The translations under genes and the position numbers were made by a program. A stretch of 39,142 nt of DNA from positions 1 to 39,142 of the forward strand of contig JAHEGU010000006.1 in the NCBI GenBank assembly GCA_024644945.1. The letters run 5' to 3'. A model generated the notes under the pieces. It did not search any database. It was given only the letters and a program-made list of their open reading frames with translations, and had not been told where the DNA came from. Each line of letters starts with the position of its first letter. Position 1 is the first letter of the stretch. Below, piece by piece: positions 8,666 through 15,996 of the stretch. The DNA comes from Gammaproteobacteria bacterium. Its GTDB lineage: Bacteria; Pseudomonadota; Gammaproteobacteria; Arenicellales; Poriferihabitantaceae.

Positions 8666-9532
8666 ATGGACAACCCATCGCATTCGTATATTGATTCGAA
8701 CCTGGCGGGCTTCCACCAAGATGTGATTGAGGCCTCCAGCACGCAACTGGTACTGGTGGATTTCTGGGCAGCTTGGTGCGGCCCCTGTCGGTCACTGGCA
8801 CCCATTCTTGAAAAACTCACCGCTGAATATGCGGGCAGCGTAAAGCTCGTAAAGGTCGATACAGATGCGGAACAGGAACTCGCGTCTCAGTTCGGGATTC
8901 GCAGTTTGCCCACGGTGTTTCTGTTTAAAGATGGAGAAATTGTCGACCAGTTCATGGGAGTCGAGTCGGAGTCTGTAATCCGGGGAAAAATCAATAAGTA
9001 TGCCGCTAGTCAACTGGATCAAAATCTGCAGGCGGCCGAACTCGAGTATCAGCAAGGAAATATTGAAAGTGCCAAAAAAGTCGTTTGGAAACTGGTCGAA
9101 GAGCATCCGAATAACGATCTTCCTAAGCTACTGCTAATGGAATGGCTAAGTGGCGAAAAGTCTTTTGAAGAGGCTTCTAAAATCGCCGAATCTGTTTCAC
9201 AACCGGGTCAATCAACACCCGAGTACCGTGCGCTGTCCGCCACGTTGGAGTTTCAGCAGGGATCCCAGGTTACAACCGACACTACCAGTTTAATGCAATC
9301 GGTTGATCTGGATCCTGAAAATCTCGAAATCCGTTATCAACTAGCTCAGCGCCTGATTTCAGAACAACGATATTCTGAGGGAATGGATCACTTACTGGAG
9401 ATTATAAAGCGCAATCGTCAGTTCCATGACGATGCCGCCAGAAAAACAATATTAAAGGTCTTCGAAGCACTAGGGGGTCATGGAGATCTTGTGTCGGAAT
9501 ACAGGAGCAAGCTCTCGAGCCTGTTGTTTTAA
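8666..9532 (+). CDS. cnoX: Thioredoxin-TPR co-chaperone CnoX (YbbN)
   Basis: The 288-residue cytoplasmic protein has an N-terminal thioredoxin domain (about residues 10-112) and a C-terminal TPR-like helical region (about 115-288), the arrangement of CnoX/YbbN. The redox site is WCGPC with Cys38 and Cys41, and the cis-proline loop is SLPTVFLF. E. coli CnoX has lost the redox pair (SQHC), whereas this one keeps a full CGPC. It may therefore act both as a holdase for unfolded proteins and as a thiol oxidoreductase, as reported for the Caulobacter version. No ribosome-binding site is obvious before the ATG, but later starts would cut into the domain. It is a single gene; the following gene has its own promoter. 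Confidence 0.9.
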   Translation: MDNPSHSYIDSNLAGFHQDVIEASSTQLVLVDFWAAWCGPCRSLAPILEKLTAEYAGSVKLVKVDTDAEQELASQFGIRSLPTVFLFKDGEIVDQFMGVESESVIRGKINKYAASQLDQNLQAAELEYQQGNIESAKKVVWKLVEEHPNNDLPKLLLMEWLSGEKSFEEASKIAESVSQPGQSTPEYRALSATLEFQQGSQVTTDTTSLMQSVDLDPENLEIRYQLAQRLISEQRYSEGMDHLLEIIKRNRQFHDDAARKTILKVFEALGGHGDLVSEYRSKLSSLLF

Positions 9533-9559
9533 ACTGGTTCCGCGGATTACATAGCTACC

Positions 9560-9577
9560 GTTCTTATTTCTAAGAAC
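9560..9577. repeat. Short perfect inverted repeat after cnoX
   Basis: GTTCTTA and TAAGAAC form a perfect 7-base inverted repeat around TTTC, 28 bases after the cnoX stop. No T-run follows, so it could be a weak terminator or a protein-binding site. Confidence 0.35.
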
Positions 9578-9644
9578 CTTCAGGAGATAGCGGCATCACG
9601 CGCGCCCATGGACTTCCTTTAACTCGATTTCAGCTCGTTATTCA

Positions 9645-9658
9645 TTGATTCAAATCAA
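9645..9658 (+). promoter_or_regulatory. Perfect FNR/Anr box upstream of the hemerythrin gene
   Basis: TTGATTCAAATCAA matches the FNR/Anr consensus TTGAT-N4-ATCAA at every defined base. Its centre lies at 9651.5. A -10-like TAAAAT sits at 9680-9685, giving a likely transcription start near 9692-9693. The box would then be centred at about -41.5, the standard spacing for class II activation by FNR. Oxygen- or nitric-oxide-responsive expression of the downstream gene is the natural reading. Confidence 0.7.
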
Positions 9659-9679
9659 TTTTGCTCATTGCTTTATATC

Positions 9680-9685
9680 TAAAAT
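9680..9685 (+). promoter_or_regulatory. Candidate -10 element of the hemerythrin promoter
   Basis: TAAAAT differs from TATAAT at one position. It lies 21 bases downstream of the FNR-type box and 30 bases before the ATG, with no separate -35 hexamer. This fits a promoter that depends on an activator. Confidence 0.45.
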
Positions 9686-9715
9686 GGCATAAAGCATTAC
9701 GTCAGCGAGCTAACC

Positions 9716-10255
9716 ATGAACGACTTAATAGACCAAATCAAATACGATCATATCAGCATGTCAAAAGTACTGAATCTGATCGAGCGAGAAATTGGTATGC
9801 TGGCCGATGATCAAGATCCGGATTATTTTCTTCTGGTCGACAGTATGCGTTATATGGTTAATTATTCGGATACCGTCCACCATGTGAAAGAAGACGCGAT
9901 TTTCGAGCGCCTCTCAGAAATCGCGCCCGAGGTCGATGATGTAATCCAGGAAATTCGTCAGCAGCATCAGTCTCTCGCGTTGCTGAGCACTCAGCTTTAC
10001 GACATCGTTGACAACGCTTCGCTTGGGCAAATTGTCTCGAAAGAAAGTATTTCCAGGCTGGGTGGCGAATATGTCGCGTCCCTGCGTCGGCATATGAGCA
10101 TTGAGGAGGGAAACCTGTTGCGCAAAGCAAGAGAGTGTTTGAGCGCCGAAGATATGAGTCTGGTCGAGCAACAGTATGCCGATTCCCGAGACCCCCTGCT
10201 TAGCAACTCCCTGGAAAAAGAATACAACAAGTTATACCTGGCACTTGTCGACTAG
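9716..10255 (+). CDS. Hemerythrin-like (HHE) protein
   Basis: The 179-residue helical protein probably carries a di-iron centre. Candidate ligands are visible in the expected order: His12 in YDHISM, the HHVKE motif at His55/His56-Glu59, His84 in RQQHQSL, and HMSIE at His126-Glu130. These correspond to the HxxxE repeats of the HHE family. Such proteins bind oxygen or nitric oxide or take part in repair of iron centres. Here the perfect FNR-type box upstream supports a role when oxygen is low or nitric oxide is present. The gene is monocistronic and convergent with the slp pair. The exact role is not determined by sequence. Confidence 0.85.
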   Translation: MNDLIDQIKYDHISMSKVLNLIEREIGMLADDQDPDYFLLVDSMRYMVNYSDTVHHVKEDAIFERLSEIAPEVDDVIQEIRQQHQSLALLSTQLYDIVDNASLGQIVSKESISRLGGEYVASLRRHMSIEEGNLLRKARECLSAEDMSLVEQQYADSRDPLLSNSLEKEYNKLYLALVD

Positions 10256-10296
10256 AGAACTTCGCACGAACTCGAATATAGCGCGCCGACTTAGCC

Positions 10297-10794
10297 TCAG
10301 TTACCAAAAATAAACCCAACCCCAACATGCACCCGAGGCTCTACCTGTCCCCCGTTATTCGGCCATAAATAAATCTCCCGCGCATCAATCACGGGAAAAT
10401 TATATTGCGCCGAACCAACTTCTCCACCGCGCACCGTCTTCAATTCCCCGGTTATAGTGACGATTCGCCCCGCTGAATAGTCAAGTGGCTCGAGAAACTG
10501 ATCGTCCAGCAATATGAATCGACCTTGTGGTGCCTGAGAGGTGTCGGGCTTTTGGTTTGAATCAAGCGGATATGCAAGAACTTCGAGCTGTGTACCTTGT
10601 TCCAGGTTTGTGCTGCTGACCAGCAGCCCACCCCACAACACCTTAGTGTTGCGAAGCTTTTCAATCTCTTTAACCACTTGCTCAGGTGCAGTGTCCTGCT
10701 TGTATAACTCGCTATCAAATTCAGGGCTGGTCGCACAGGAAGCAACCAAAAGCAGCAATAAAAAAACAGGGAAAATGCCAAGTGTGCGGATCAT
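10297..10794 (-). CDS. slp: Slp-family outer-membrane lipoprotein (downstream copy)
   Basis: From the ATG at 10794 the protein has 165 residues. It starts MIRTLGIFPVFLLLLLVASC, a lipoprotein signal with lipobox VASC. The body is Slp-like: VLWGGLLVSSTNLEQGTQLEVLAYPLD in the first half, GRFILLDDQFLEPLDYSAGRIVTITGEL in the second, and YNFPVIDAREIYLWP near the end. An upstream in-frame start at 10854 exists but lies inside the preceding slp gene and adds a repetitive Leu/Ser stretch, so it was rejected. E. coli Slp is a starvation- and stationary-phase-induced outer-membrane lipoprotein. The start lies 8 bases after the stop of the other slp gene, so the two are cotranscribed. Confidence 0.88.
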   Translation of the reverse strand: MIRTLGIFPVFLLLLLVASCATSPEFDSELYKQDTAPEQVVKEIEKLRNTKVLWGGLLVSSTNLEQGTQLEVLAYPLDSNQKPDTSQAPQGRFILLDDQFLEPLDYSAGRIVTITGELKTVRGGEVGSAQYNFPVIDAREIYLWPNNGGQVEPRVHVGVGFIFGN

Positions 10795-10802
10795 TTGTAT
10801 TC

Positions 10803-11357
10803 TTAACGATAGCGATAACGATAAGGGTAACCCCAGTAATGGTGGCGGTACCACGGGTCGTACCAGGGATCATACCAATATGACGGAGTGTGATAGGGAT
10901 CTCGCTTTGGAAGCGGTTCCCACAGAAGATGCTGCTTCACACTGATTACTGGATAGCGATAAGGATATTCTCCGATGGGCTTATCCTTAGACCCAAGGAC
11001 AACACCAAAGACGGTGATTTCTCGGTCTGCGGCATACACGGCCGGATCAAGAAACCCCTCTAGGTCCGCCAGGAATCGTCCCGGGCTGAAATCATCATTC
11101 AAAGGGCGCCCTGAGTTACGCAAATTCCGGGCCACAATTTCGATCCGAGTTTGCGTCTGCAGATTCTCTACCGCAGCAATCACGCCACCCCAGCGGATTT
11201 CAGAGTCGATGAATCGATCAGGGTCAGCACGAACCTCCGAAACTATAGGATTATTTTGCAGGGATTGGCGAATCTCGTTTGGTATATCACTGGCGCAACC
11301 GGCAACAATCATTGCAGATAACAATCCAAGCAGTAGATTTTTGATTGAACACTTCAT
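10803..11357 (-). CDS. slp: Slp-family outer-membrane lipoprotein with Trp/Tyr-rich tail (upstream copy)
   Basis: The 184-residue lipoprotein has signal and lipobox VAGC within the first 21 residues. Slp-type segments follow: IRWGGVIAAVENLQTQTRIEIVARNL, then GRFLADLEGFLDPAVYAADREITVFG and YRYPVISVKQHLLWEP. It differs from its neighbour by an extra tail of about 30 residues rich in Trp, Tyr, Pro and Arg (ending WGYPYRYRYR). The tail may be a surface-exposed or peptidoglycan-facing segment, but that is a guess. The two genes are divergent paralogues, probably from an old duplication. The gene sits 36 bases after the spermidine-synthase-like gene on the same strand. Confidence 0.88.
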   Translation of the reverse strand: MKCSIKNLLLGLLSAMIVAGCASDIPNEIRQSLQNNPIVSEVRADPDRFIDSEIRWGGVIAAVENLQTQTRIEIVARNLRNSGRPLNDDFSPGRFLADLEGFLDPAVYAADREITVFGVVLGSKDKPIGEYPYRYPVISVKQHLLWEPLPKRDPYHTPSYWYDPWYDPWYRHHYWGYPYRYRYR

Positions 11358-11393
11358 CGAAACATTAGTATACCCATGTTTTCATGATCCCAA

Positions 11394-12113
11394 TTACTGC
11401 ACTAACGCGAGATACACTGTATTCGATGATTCGCTGTCAGTATAGGGATTGGAAAAACGCACAATATGAGCGGAAGCAGAACCAAACACAGACTCGAGTA
11501 ATGCATTGAATTCTGAATCCAGGGGGTCATTGGACCACATTCCAAATACTCCTCCTGGGATAATTTTTTCCTTCAGGCATTGCAAACCGTGACTTGTGTA
11601 AAAATACCTATTCCCCGGACTCAACCAGTGACTGGGAGAATGATCGATGTCGAGGAGCACGACGTCGACCTGCTTGATATGGTCTTGCATATGAAAACTA
11701 CCGGTGCCTGTGGCCAGCTCAAAGAAGTCACCATGTAACAGTGAGCACTTAGGATTCGACATCAGCTCTTCGCCCAACGGTACGAGGCCGGTTTGATGCC
11801 AATTAATTACCGGTGCCATGATTTCGATGACGGCCAATGATGCGACCGCTGGATTTTTCAGAACCGCAGCCGCGGTATAACCCAGCCCAAGTCCTCCTAC
11901 CACTACATCGAGTTTTTGACTGTGTTGCGTGGCGAGCGCAAGTGTTGCAAGCTGGATCTCAGCTTCCGTAAACAGACTGGACATAAGGAACTCGTCACCC
12001 AGTTTGACCTCATAAAGAATCTCGCCATTAAGTTTGGGTTCGGAGCGACGCCGCAAACTGATATCCCCCAATGGGGTCTGCTGATAATCCAGTTCTTCTA
12101 GAACATGCTCCAT
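11394..12113 (-). CDS. Spermidine-synthase-like protein (SAM-dependent fold)
   Basis: The 239-residue protein has the Rossmann-type methyltransferase fold of the spermidine synthase superfamily: GGLGLGYTAAAVL is the glycine-rich nucleotide loop, followed by SLAVIEIMAPVINWH and VDVVLLDIDHSPSHWL. Unlike true SpeE it lacks the N-terminal strand domain and is about 50 residues shorter, so it may not make polyamines. Such stand-alone 'spermidine synthase-like' genes are common and unassigned. The start MEHVLEELDYQQTPLG fits the family. Only 22 bases lie between this ATG and the csp terminator, and there is no usable ribosome-binding site. Expression must rely on read-through or a promoter overlapping the terminator. 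Confidence 0.8.
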   Translation of the reverse strand: MEHVLEELDYQQTPLGDISLRRRSEPKLNGEILYEVKLGDEFLMSSLFTEAEIQLATLALATQHSQKLDVVVGGLGLGYTAAAVLKNPAVASLAVIEIMAPVINWHQTGLVPLGEELMSNPKCSLLHGDFFELATGTGSFHMQDHIKQVDVVLLDIDHSPSHWLSPGNRYFYTSHGLQCLKEKIIPGGVFGMWSNDPLDSEFNALLESVFGSASAHIVRFSNPYTDSESSNTVYLALVQ

Positions 12114-12135
12114 GTTAGTTTATCCAACACAAAAT

Positions 12136-12161
12136 AAAAGCCCCGCCAATGCGGGGCTTTT
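12136..12161 (-). terminator. Rho-independent terminator of the csp gene
   Basis: A perfect 11-base inverted repeat (AAAAGCCCCGC / GCGGGGCTTTT) with a four-base loop lies 25 bases beyond the csp stop. Read on the minus strand it ends in TTTTATTTTG, the expected U-run. It is the strongest terminator in the window. Confidence 0.9.
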
Positions 12162-12186
12162 AATCTTAATGATCCGGTCCGTTTCG

Positions 12187-12387
12187 TCAGATTGTGACGT
12201 TCGCGGCCTGCAGACCTTTAGGGCCTTGCTCGACCTCATAGTTTACTTTTTGACCCTCTTGAAGAGTCTTAAATCCGGTTCCCTGAATCGCACGGAAATG
12301 CACGAACACATCTTCTCCGCCCTCTTCCTGAGAAATGAAACCATAACCTTTCGATTCATTGAACCACTTTACGGTACCTGTAGCCAT
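12187..12387 (-). CDS. cspA: Cold-shock domain protein, CspA family
   Basis: The 66-residue RNA chaperone contains a single cold-shock domain: [20 protein letters not shown] carries RNP1 (KGYGFI), and DVFVHF is RNP2. It binds single-stranded RNA or DNA and melts secondary structures. The gene is monocistronic with a strong terminator after it. AAAGGT about ten bases before the ATG is a reasonable ribosome-binding site. The long upstream leader is typical of cold-regulated csp genes, though family members in marine gammaproteobacteria are often constitutive. The exact paralogue name cannot be given. Confidence 0.95.
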   Translation of the reverse strand: MATGTVKWFNESKGYGFISQEEGGEDVFVHFRAIQGTGFKTLQEGQKVNYEVEQGPKGLQAANVTI

Positions 12388-12514
12388 ATGACTTTTACCT
12401 TTGAAAATTGAAAATTAATAATGCGTACAGAAAATGAAACGGGGACTTAGGGGGTAACTCCGGGGGGTACTTCCAAAAATGCCTACAACAGAACCTGCAG
12501 CGAACAGAATTATA
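12388..12514 (-). promoter_or_regulatory. csp promoter -10 and long 5' leader
   Basis: On the minus strand a perfect TATAAT lies at 12514-12509, with a poor -35 region (TGGCTA) 17 bases upstream. Transcription would start near 12502, giving a leader of about 115 bases. The leader contains an unusual C-rich stretch between 12480 and 12430. Long structured leaders of csp mRNAs act as temperature-dependent switches in E. coli; this one has not been compared in detail. Confidence 0.45.
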
Positions 12515-12662
12515 ATAGTTTCCTTACAAATTAGCCACAATTTACTGAAATTAATAACAAACTCCAAATTCTCTCGGCATGAGAGCGAAAATGGCAAGTT
12601 TTTATGGGCCTTAAAGGCCACGCGGCACAATAAATACAGAGATCGTAGCGCCACTCATCGAC

Positions 12663-13403
12663 TCAAACAGCATAGCGCACAACAAAACGTCTCAGTATCT
12701 CCTGGGCATAGGGCGTATGCTCGTCACCCAGTCTCTTGATCAACCGATCTGCTTCTTCAGAAGGAAAATAACCATGATGCTTATAAGCATGAATGCGCAC
12801 GGTGAAGCCTTTAGAGTCGCCCTCTGGATGAAACTGGGTAGCGTAGACATTGAGACCGACGCGAAACATCTGCACTGGGCATGCCTCCCCTCTAACTAAC
12901 AATGTGGCGCCTTGAGGCACTTCGTCACAGGCCTCCTTGTGTCCAAGTAAAACTCTGATTTGTTGTGGAAAGCCTGTCAGCAGAGGGTCGACCATACCTT
13001 GCTCAGTGATCGATAGGGTAGCCCCACCAACTGGTTCAGCATACTTGCGTGACAGTGGCGCTCCAAGGTAACTACCAAGCAGCCCGTTTCCGGAACAGGC
13101 GCCAAGAAACGGAAAATCATTGGGTACGACCTGATCAAAAAAGTTTCTGAAATCAGCCTCGATTTTATGTTGAAGATTGGATTTTTCGTTCTCAGGGGTC
13201 GTGATATCAAATGGGCTGCCGCCCACGATCACTGCAGAGTAGTCGGCTAGATTGAATGATGAAAAGCCGGTTTTCTCAATACGAATTCGGTGGAAATCCT
13301 CCGGCACGAGCCCACTGTACTTAACAATAGCCTCAAATTCGCCGTCTGAGGTCTCGTCTTCCGGGCGTAGCTGCAGTAACAGGAATGGTTTTGATATTTG
13401 CAT
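12663..13403 (-). CDS. Class I glutamine amidotransferase-like protein
   Basis: The 246-residue cytoplasmic protein has the triad glutamine amidotransferase fold. The nucleophile is Cys103 in FLGACSGNGLLGSYLG, and the partner dyad is His192-x-Glu194 in QFHPEG. In this GuaA-like subfamily the protein stands alone, without a synthetase domain. GHKEACDEVPQGATLLV also matches GuaA-like amidotransferases (compare the GHxDxV motif). The ATG at 13403 was chosen over one three codons upstream because the family begins at MQISKPFLLLQLRP. It is divergent from the GCS2/YbdK-type ligase, with 149 bases between them. Such stand-alone members include gamma-glutamyl hydrolases, which fits the neighbour, but no substrate can be named. 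Confidence 0.85.
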   Translation of the reverse strand: MQISKPFLLLQLRPEDETSDGEFEAIVKYSGLVPEDFHRIRIEKTGFSSFNLADYSAVIVGGSPFDITTPENEKSNLQHKIEADFRNFFDQVVPNDFPFLGACSGNGLLGSYLGAPLSRKYAEPVGGATLSITEQGMVDPLLTGFPQQIRVLLGHKEACDEVPQGATLLVRGEACPVQMFRVGLNVYATQFHPEGDSKGFTVRIHAYKHHGYFPSEEADRLIKRLGDEHTPYAQEILRRFVVRYAV

Positions 13404-13460
13404 AGCGCGCAATCATACATAAGAGATCCAACTGAAAAAACTGGTTTGGGTTGCAAAGTT

Positions 13461-13466
13461 TATAAT
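13461..13466 (+). promoter_or_regulatory. Candidate -10 element upstream of the YbdK-type gene
   Basis: A perfect TATAAT lies 87 bases before the ATG at 13553. No good -35 hexamer is found at normal spacing, so the assignment is weak. Confidence 0.25.
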
Positions 13467-13552
13467 CCGATTAGCACTTATGAAAACTCATACTTGACGA
13501 AAATTTCATGTCATGCAAAGGTGGTCACCGATTCAATCAGGAGATCTTGATA

Positions 13553-14683
13553 ATGCGAAAAACTCCTAGCTTTACTATCGGCATAGAAGAAGAATACATG
13601 CTCGTGCATCCAGAGACTGGCGACCTGGTAGGTAAAGTGCCCCGCGCACTGATGCCGGCGATGCGCAAGAAACTGGGAAAATCAGTTTCTCCGGAGTTTC
13701 TTCAATCTCAGATCGAGATCGGCACAACCGTGTGTCAAACTGTCCAGGAAGCCCGACAGGAACTCGCCTATCTTCGCGCCACCGTAGCGGAAGTAGCCGC
13801 ACAACATGACATGGCAATCATCGCGGCGTCGACTCATCCATTTGCAGATCCAATGGATCAACACGTGACCCCTAAGGCACGTTACGAAGCGCTGGCGAAA
13901 GATCTGCAGGCGGTGGTGCGCCGATTATTAATTAGCGGCATGCATGTTCATGTTGCCTTAGAAGACGATGATCTTCGTATCGATATGATGAATCAGGCTT
14001 GTTATATCCTGCCACACTTCCTGGCGCTCAGCACCTCGTCACCTTTCTGGCACGGCAGCGACACCGGCCTCAAGTCCTATCGTCTGTCAGTTTGGGACGA
14101 AATGCCCAGAACCGGCTTACCTCACCAATTCGAAAGTTTCAGCGAATATATGAGACACGTTAATGTGCTGGTTCAAGCTGGCGTTATCGAAGACGCAACC
14201 AAAGTCTGGTGGGACTTGCGCCCTAGCGCGCGCTATCCGACACTTGAAATGCGAATCTCTGATTTGTGTACCACGCTGCAAGACGCCACCTGCATCGCAG
14301 CGTTGTTTCAGTGCTGGCTACGTATGCTGCACCGACTTCGAAAATCAAACCAGCGCTGGCGACAGTATTCGACCTGGCTCATTGATGAAAACCGTTGGCG
14401 AGCGCATCGCTATGGAATTGATAATGGTCTGATCGACTTTGGATGCGGAGAAATCATCGAGTACTCAAAGTTGATGAATGAAATACTCAGTCATATCGAG
14501 GAAGATGCCGATGCTCTGGGGTGCAGCAAGGAGGTCAAACATGCGCGCACAATAATTCGTCGTGGCACCAGCGCGCATCGCCAACTGAAAGTCTATTACA
14601 GGGCGCTAGAACAAGGGAAATCTGAACAGGTTGCGCTTAAAAAAGTAGTCGACTGGCTGCGAAAAGAAACCTTGCGGGAATGA
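13553..14683 (+). CDS. Glutamate-cysteine ligase type 2 / carboxylate-amine ligase (YbdK family)
   Basis: The 376-residue cytoplasmic enzyme belongs to the GCS2 family (YbdK, EgtA relatives). The N-terminus has FTIGIEEEYMLVHPETGDL, the acidic metal/ATP segment, and the centre has ISGMHVHVAL. Other family-like stretches are WWDLRPSARYPTLEMRISD and DNGLIDFGCGE. It joins the gamma-carboxylate of glutamate to an amine, cysteine in weak glutathione-forming members; the natural substrate of YbdK-like proteins is unclear. The start at 13553 is favoured over 13508 by an AGGAG about ten bases upstream and by the family N-terminus. It is divergent from a class I amidotransferase. Confidence 0.88.
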   Translation: MRKTPSFTIGIEEEYMLVHPETGDLVGKVPRALMPAMRKKLGKSVSPEFLQSQIEIGTTVCQTVQEARQELAYLRATVAEVAAQHDMAIIAASTHPFADPMDQHVTPKARYEALAKDLQAVVRRLLISGMHVHVALEDDDLRIDMMNQACYILPHFLALSTSSPFWHGSDTGLKSYRLSVWDEMPRTGLPHQFESFSEYMRHVNVLVQAGVIEDATKVWWDLRPSARYPTLEMRISDLCTTLQDATCIAALFQCWLRMLHRLRKSNQRWRQYSTWLIDENRWRAHRYGIDNGLIDFGCGEIIEYSKLMNEILSHIEEDADALGCSKEVKHARTIIRRGTSAHRQLKVYYRALEQGKSEQVALKKVVDWLRKETLRE

Positions 14684-14771
14684 GCGATAACAATCTGAGT
14701 GCAGTCTGCACCCACTCACAGGCACAAGGCACACTAAACAACGACAGCGCGGCATTAGAAGTATCGGACTT

Positions 14772-15137
14772 TTAGGGACGTAGGGTCTGTAACGCTTTGT
14801 CTAACGATTGCTTGAAACGATTTGGCACAATTGGCTTCAAGATATAGTCGAATGAGAAAACATCAAAAGCCTGAATCGCGTATTCATCATACGCCGTCAC
14901 AAAAATTACCAAAGGCATCAGTTCTTTGGGTACTTTTTCAAGCACATCAAAGCCCGTCATATCAGAAAGCCGTATGTCGAGGTACATTAATTCAGGCTTG
15001 CGTTCATTGATCAGCTTAAGCGCCTCCTCTCCACTCCTGCCCTCACCGACAATCTGGATGACATCGTTACCGGCCAACAGCTCTCTGACCCTTCTGCGGG
15101 CCAGGGGTTCATCATCAACAATCAGTACTTTTACCAT
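14772..15137 (-). CDS. Stand-alone receiver domain (LytR/AlgR type, no output domain)
   Basis: The 121-residue protein is a complete response-regulator receiver: acidic pair Asp8/Asp9 in LIVDDEP, phospho-acceptor Asp54 in MYLDIRLSDMTG, conserved Thr81 in VIFVTAYDEYA, and Lys101 in ILKPI. The sequence AFDVFSFDYILKP marks it as LytTR-family, whose members normally continue into a DNA-binding LytTR domain of about 100-130 residues. Here the frame stops just after the receiver, and only 88 bases separate it from the convergent YbdK-type gene, so the output domain is absent, not merely frameshifted. No histidine kinase is visible nearby. It may act as a phosphate sink, a protein-interaction switch, or be a decayed remnant. 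Confidence 0.9.
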   Translation of the reverse strand: MVKVLIVDDEPLARRRVRELLAGNDVIQIVGEGRSGEEALKLINERKPELMYLDIRLSDMTGFDVLEKVPKELMPLVIFVTAYDEYAIQAFDVFSFDYILKPIVPNRFKQSLDKALQTLRP

Positions 15138-15240
15138 TCCGTAACGCGCATTCGACTGAGTTGTGACAAATTCTCTTTGTTATTAACGTTCAAAACAAAT
15201 CCGTCTTTTAATTTAATATCCAGGTGGTGACAACCGCACC

Positions 15241-15996
15241 CTAATCTGGTCGGGGCAGTGCACCACCCACGAAAAAGAGGTCCCAGGGAAATTCTACCAA
15301 CCGCCCCTCTCCACGAAAGCGTATCATCTTTGGAGCGATTTCGCACACCCATCGCTGCTGTTGATCCGGTCGCTGACCCACCAGAGCAGCTGGAGTAAAT
15401 AAACCAATATTGATGCCGGAATCAGGACAGCGTGCTGAGGGAAATTCAAAACCTTGCACCTCGACTGCCCGCATAGTTGCACCTAAGACCTGCGTCATCC
15501 CATATTCTTTCCGATGTGCGATGATACTGTAATGGCGATCAAACGGTTTTTTTTGAAGTTTGAGACCAGGGGAGCATCGATATCGTGCGCTGAACAGCTC
15601 GTGCTGAGTAATCAAATGTTGTTCAGGCGGAGGGTCCGCCATTCCAAACCAGAAAAGCAATCGGTAATACGCTGCTTCCGCGAATACCGATTCCGCAGTC
15701 AACGAACCGTAAAATATGCTCGGTTCATGACGCTGGCCAAACCTTGACCCCCATCGAAGTGGCGGGTATCTGAATGGTGTCGCGAGTAAATAGTGCAGGT
15801 TTTCGGCACCCTCTGGCCTCGGTGGTTTACTGACCTCGATCAGCTGCTCCAGAATGGCCTGCTCCTGCAAAGAATCGACCAGTTCAATCGTGGCGACTTG
15901 GGATTGGCTCTCAACCATTCGCCAAAGTTGACCTGCCAACGTTGCCTTCTGCGCCTTTTCGATCAGGCGCAGCCAGTCCGGCTCAGAGCTTGGCAC
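15241..15996 (-). CDS. RES-domain toxin
   Basis: The 251-residue protein has the RES domain: LWRMVES supplies the Arg strand, YGSLTAESVFAEAAYYR the Glu helix, and GFEFPSARCPDSGINIGLF the Ser region. RES proteins deplete cellular NAD+ by breaking it down (ADP-ribosyltransferase-like fold), which stops growth. The 118-residue antitoxin gene lies directly upstream on the same strand and overlaps its start by 14 bases. The toxin is on the long side of the usual 150-250 residues, with an N-terminal helix of about 25 residues (MPSSEPDWLRLIEKAQKATL). No frameshift or missing motif was seen, so the toxin appears intact. Confidence 0.9.
   Translation of the reverse strand: MPSSEPDWLRLIEKAQKATLAGQLWRMVESQSQVATIELVDSLQEQAILEQLIEVSKPPRPEGAENLHYLLATPFRYPPLRWGSRFGQRHEPSIFYGSLTAESVFAEAAYYRLLFWFGMADPPPEQHLITQHELFSARYRCSPGLKLQKKPFDRHYSIIAHRKEYGMTQVLGATMRAVEVQGFEFPSARCPDSGINIGLFTPAALVGQRPDQQQRWVCEIAPKMIRFRGEGRLVEFPWDLFFVGGALPRPD

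Noticed and set aside
14684-14771. Search for a remnant of a LytTR domain after the receiver
   Set aside because: Only 88 bases are available and the translated frames show nothing LytTR-like; a small hairpin GTGCA-GTC-TGCAC near 14699-14711 was judged too weak to call a terminator.
15131-15352. 73-residue minus-strand frame between toxin and receiver
   Set aside because: Most of it overlaps the end of the RES gene out of frame; no motif or ribosome-binding site.
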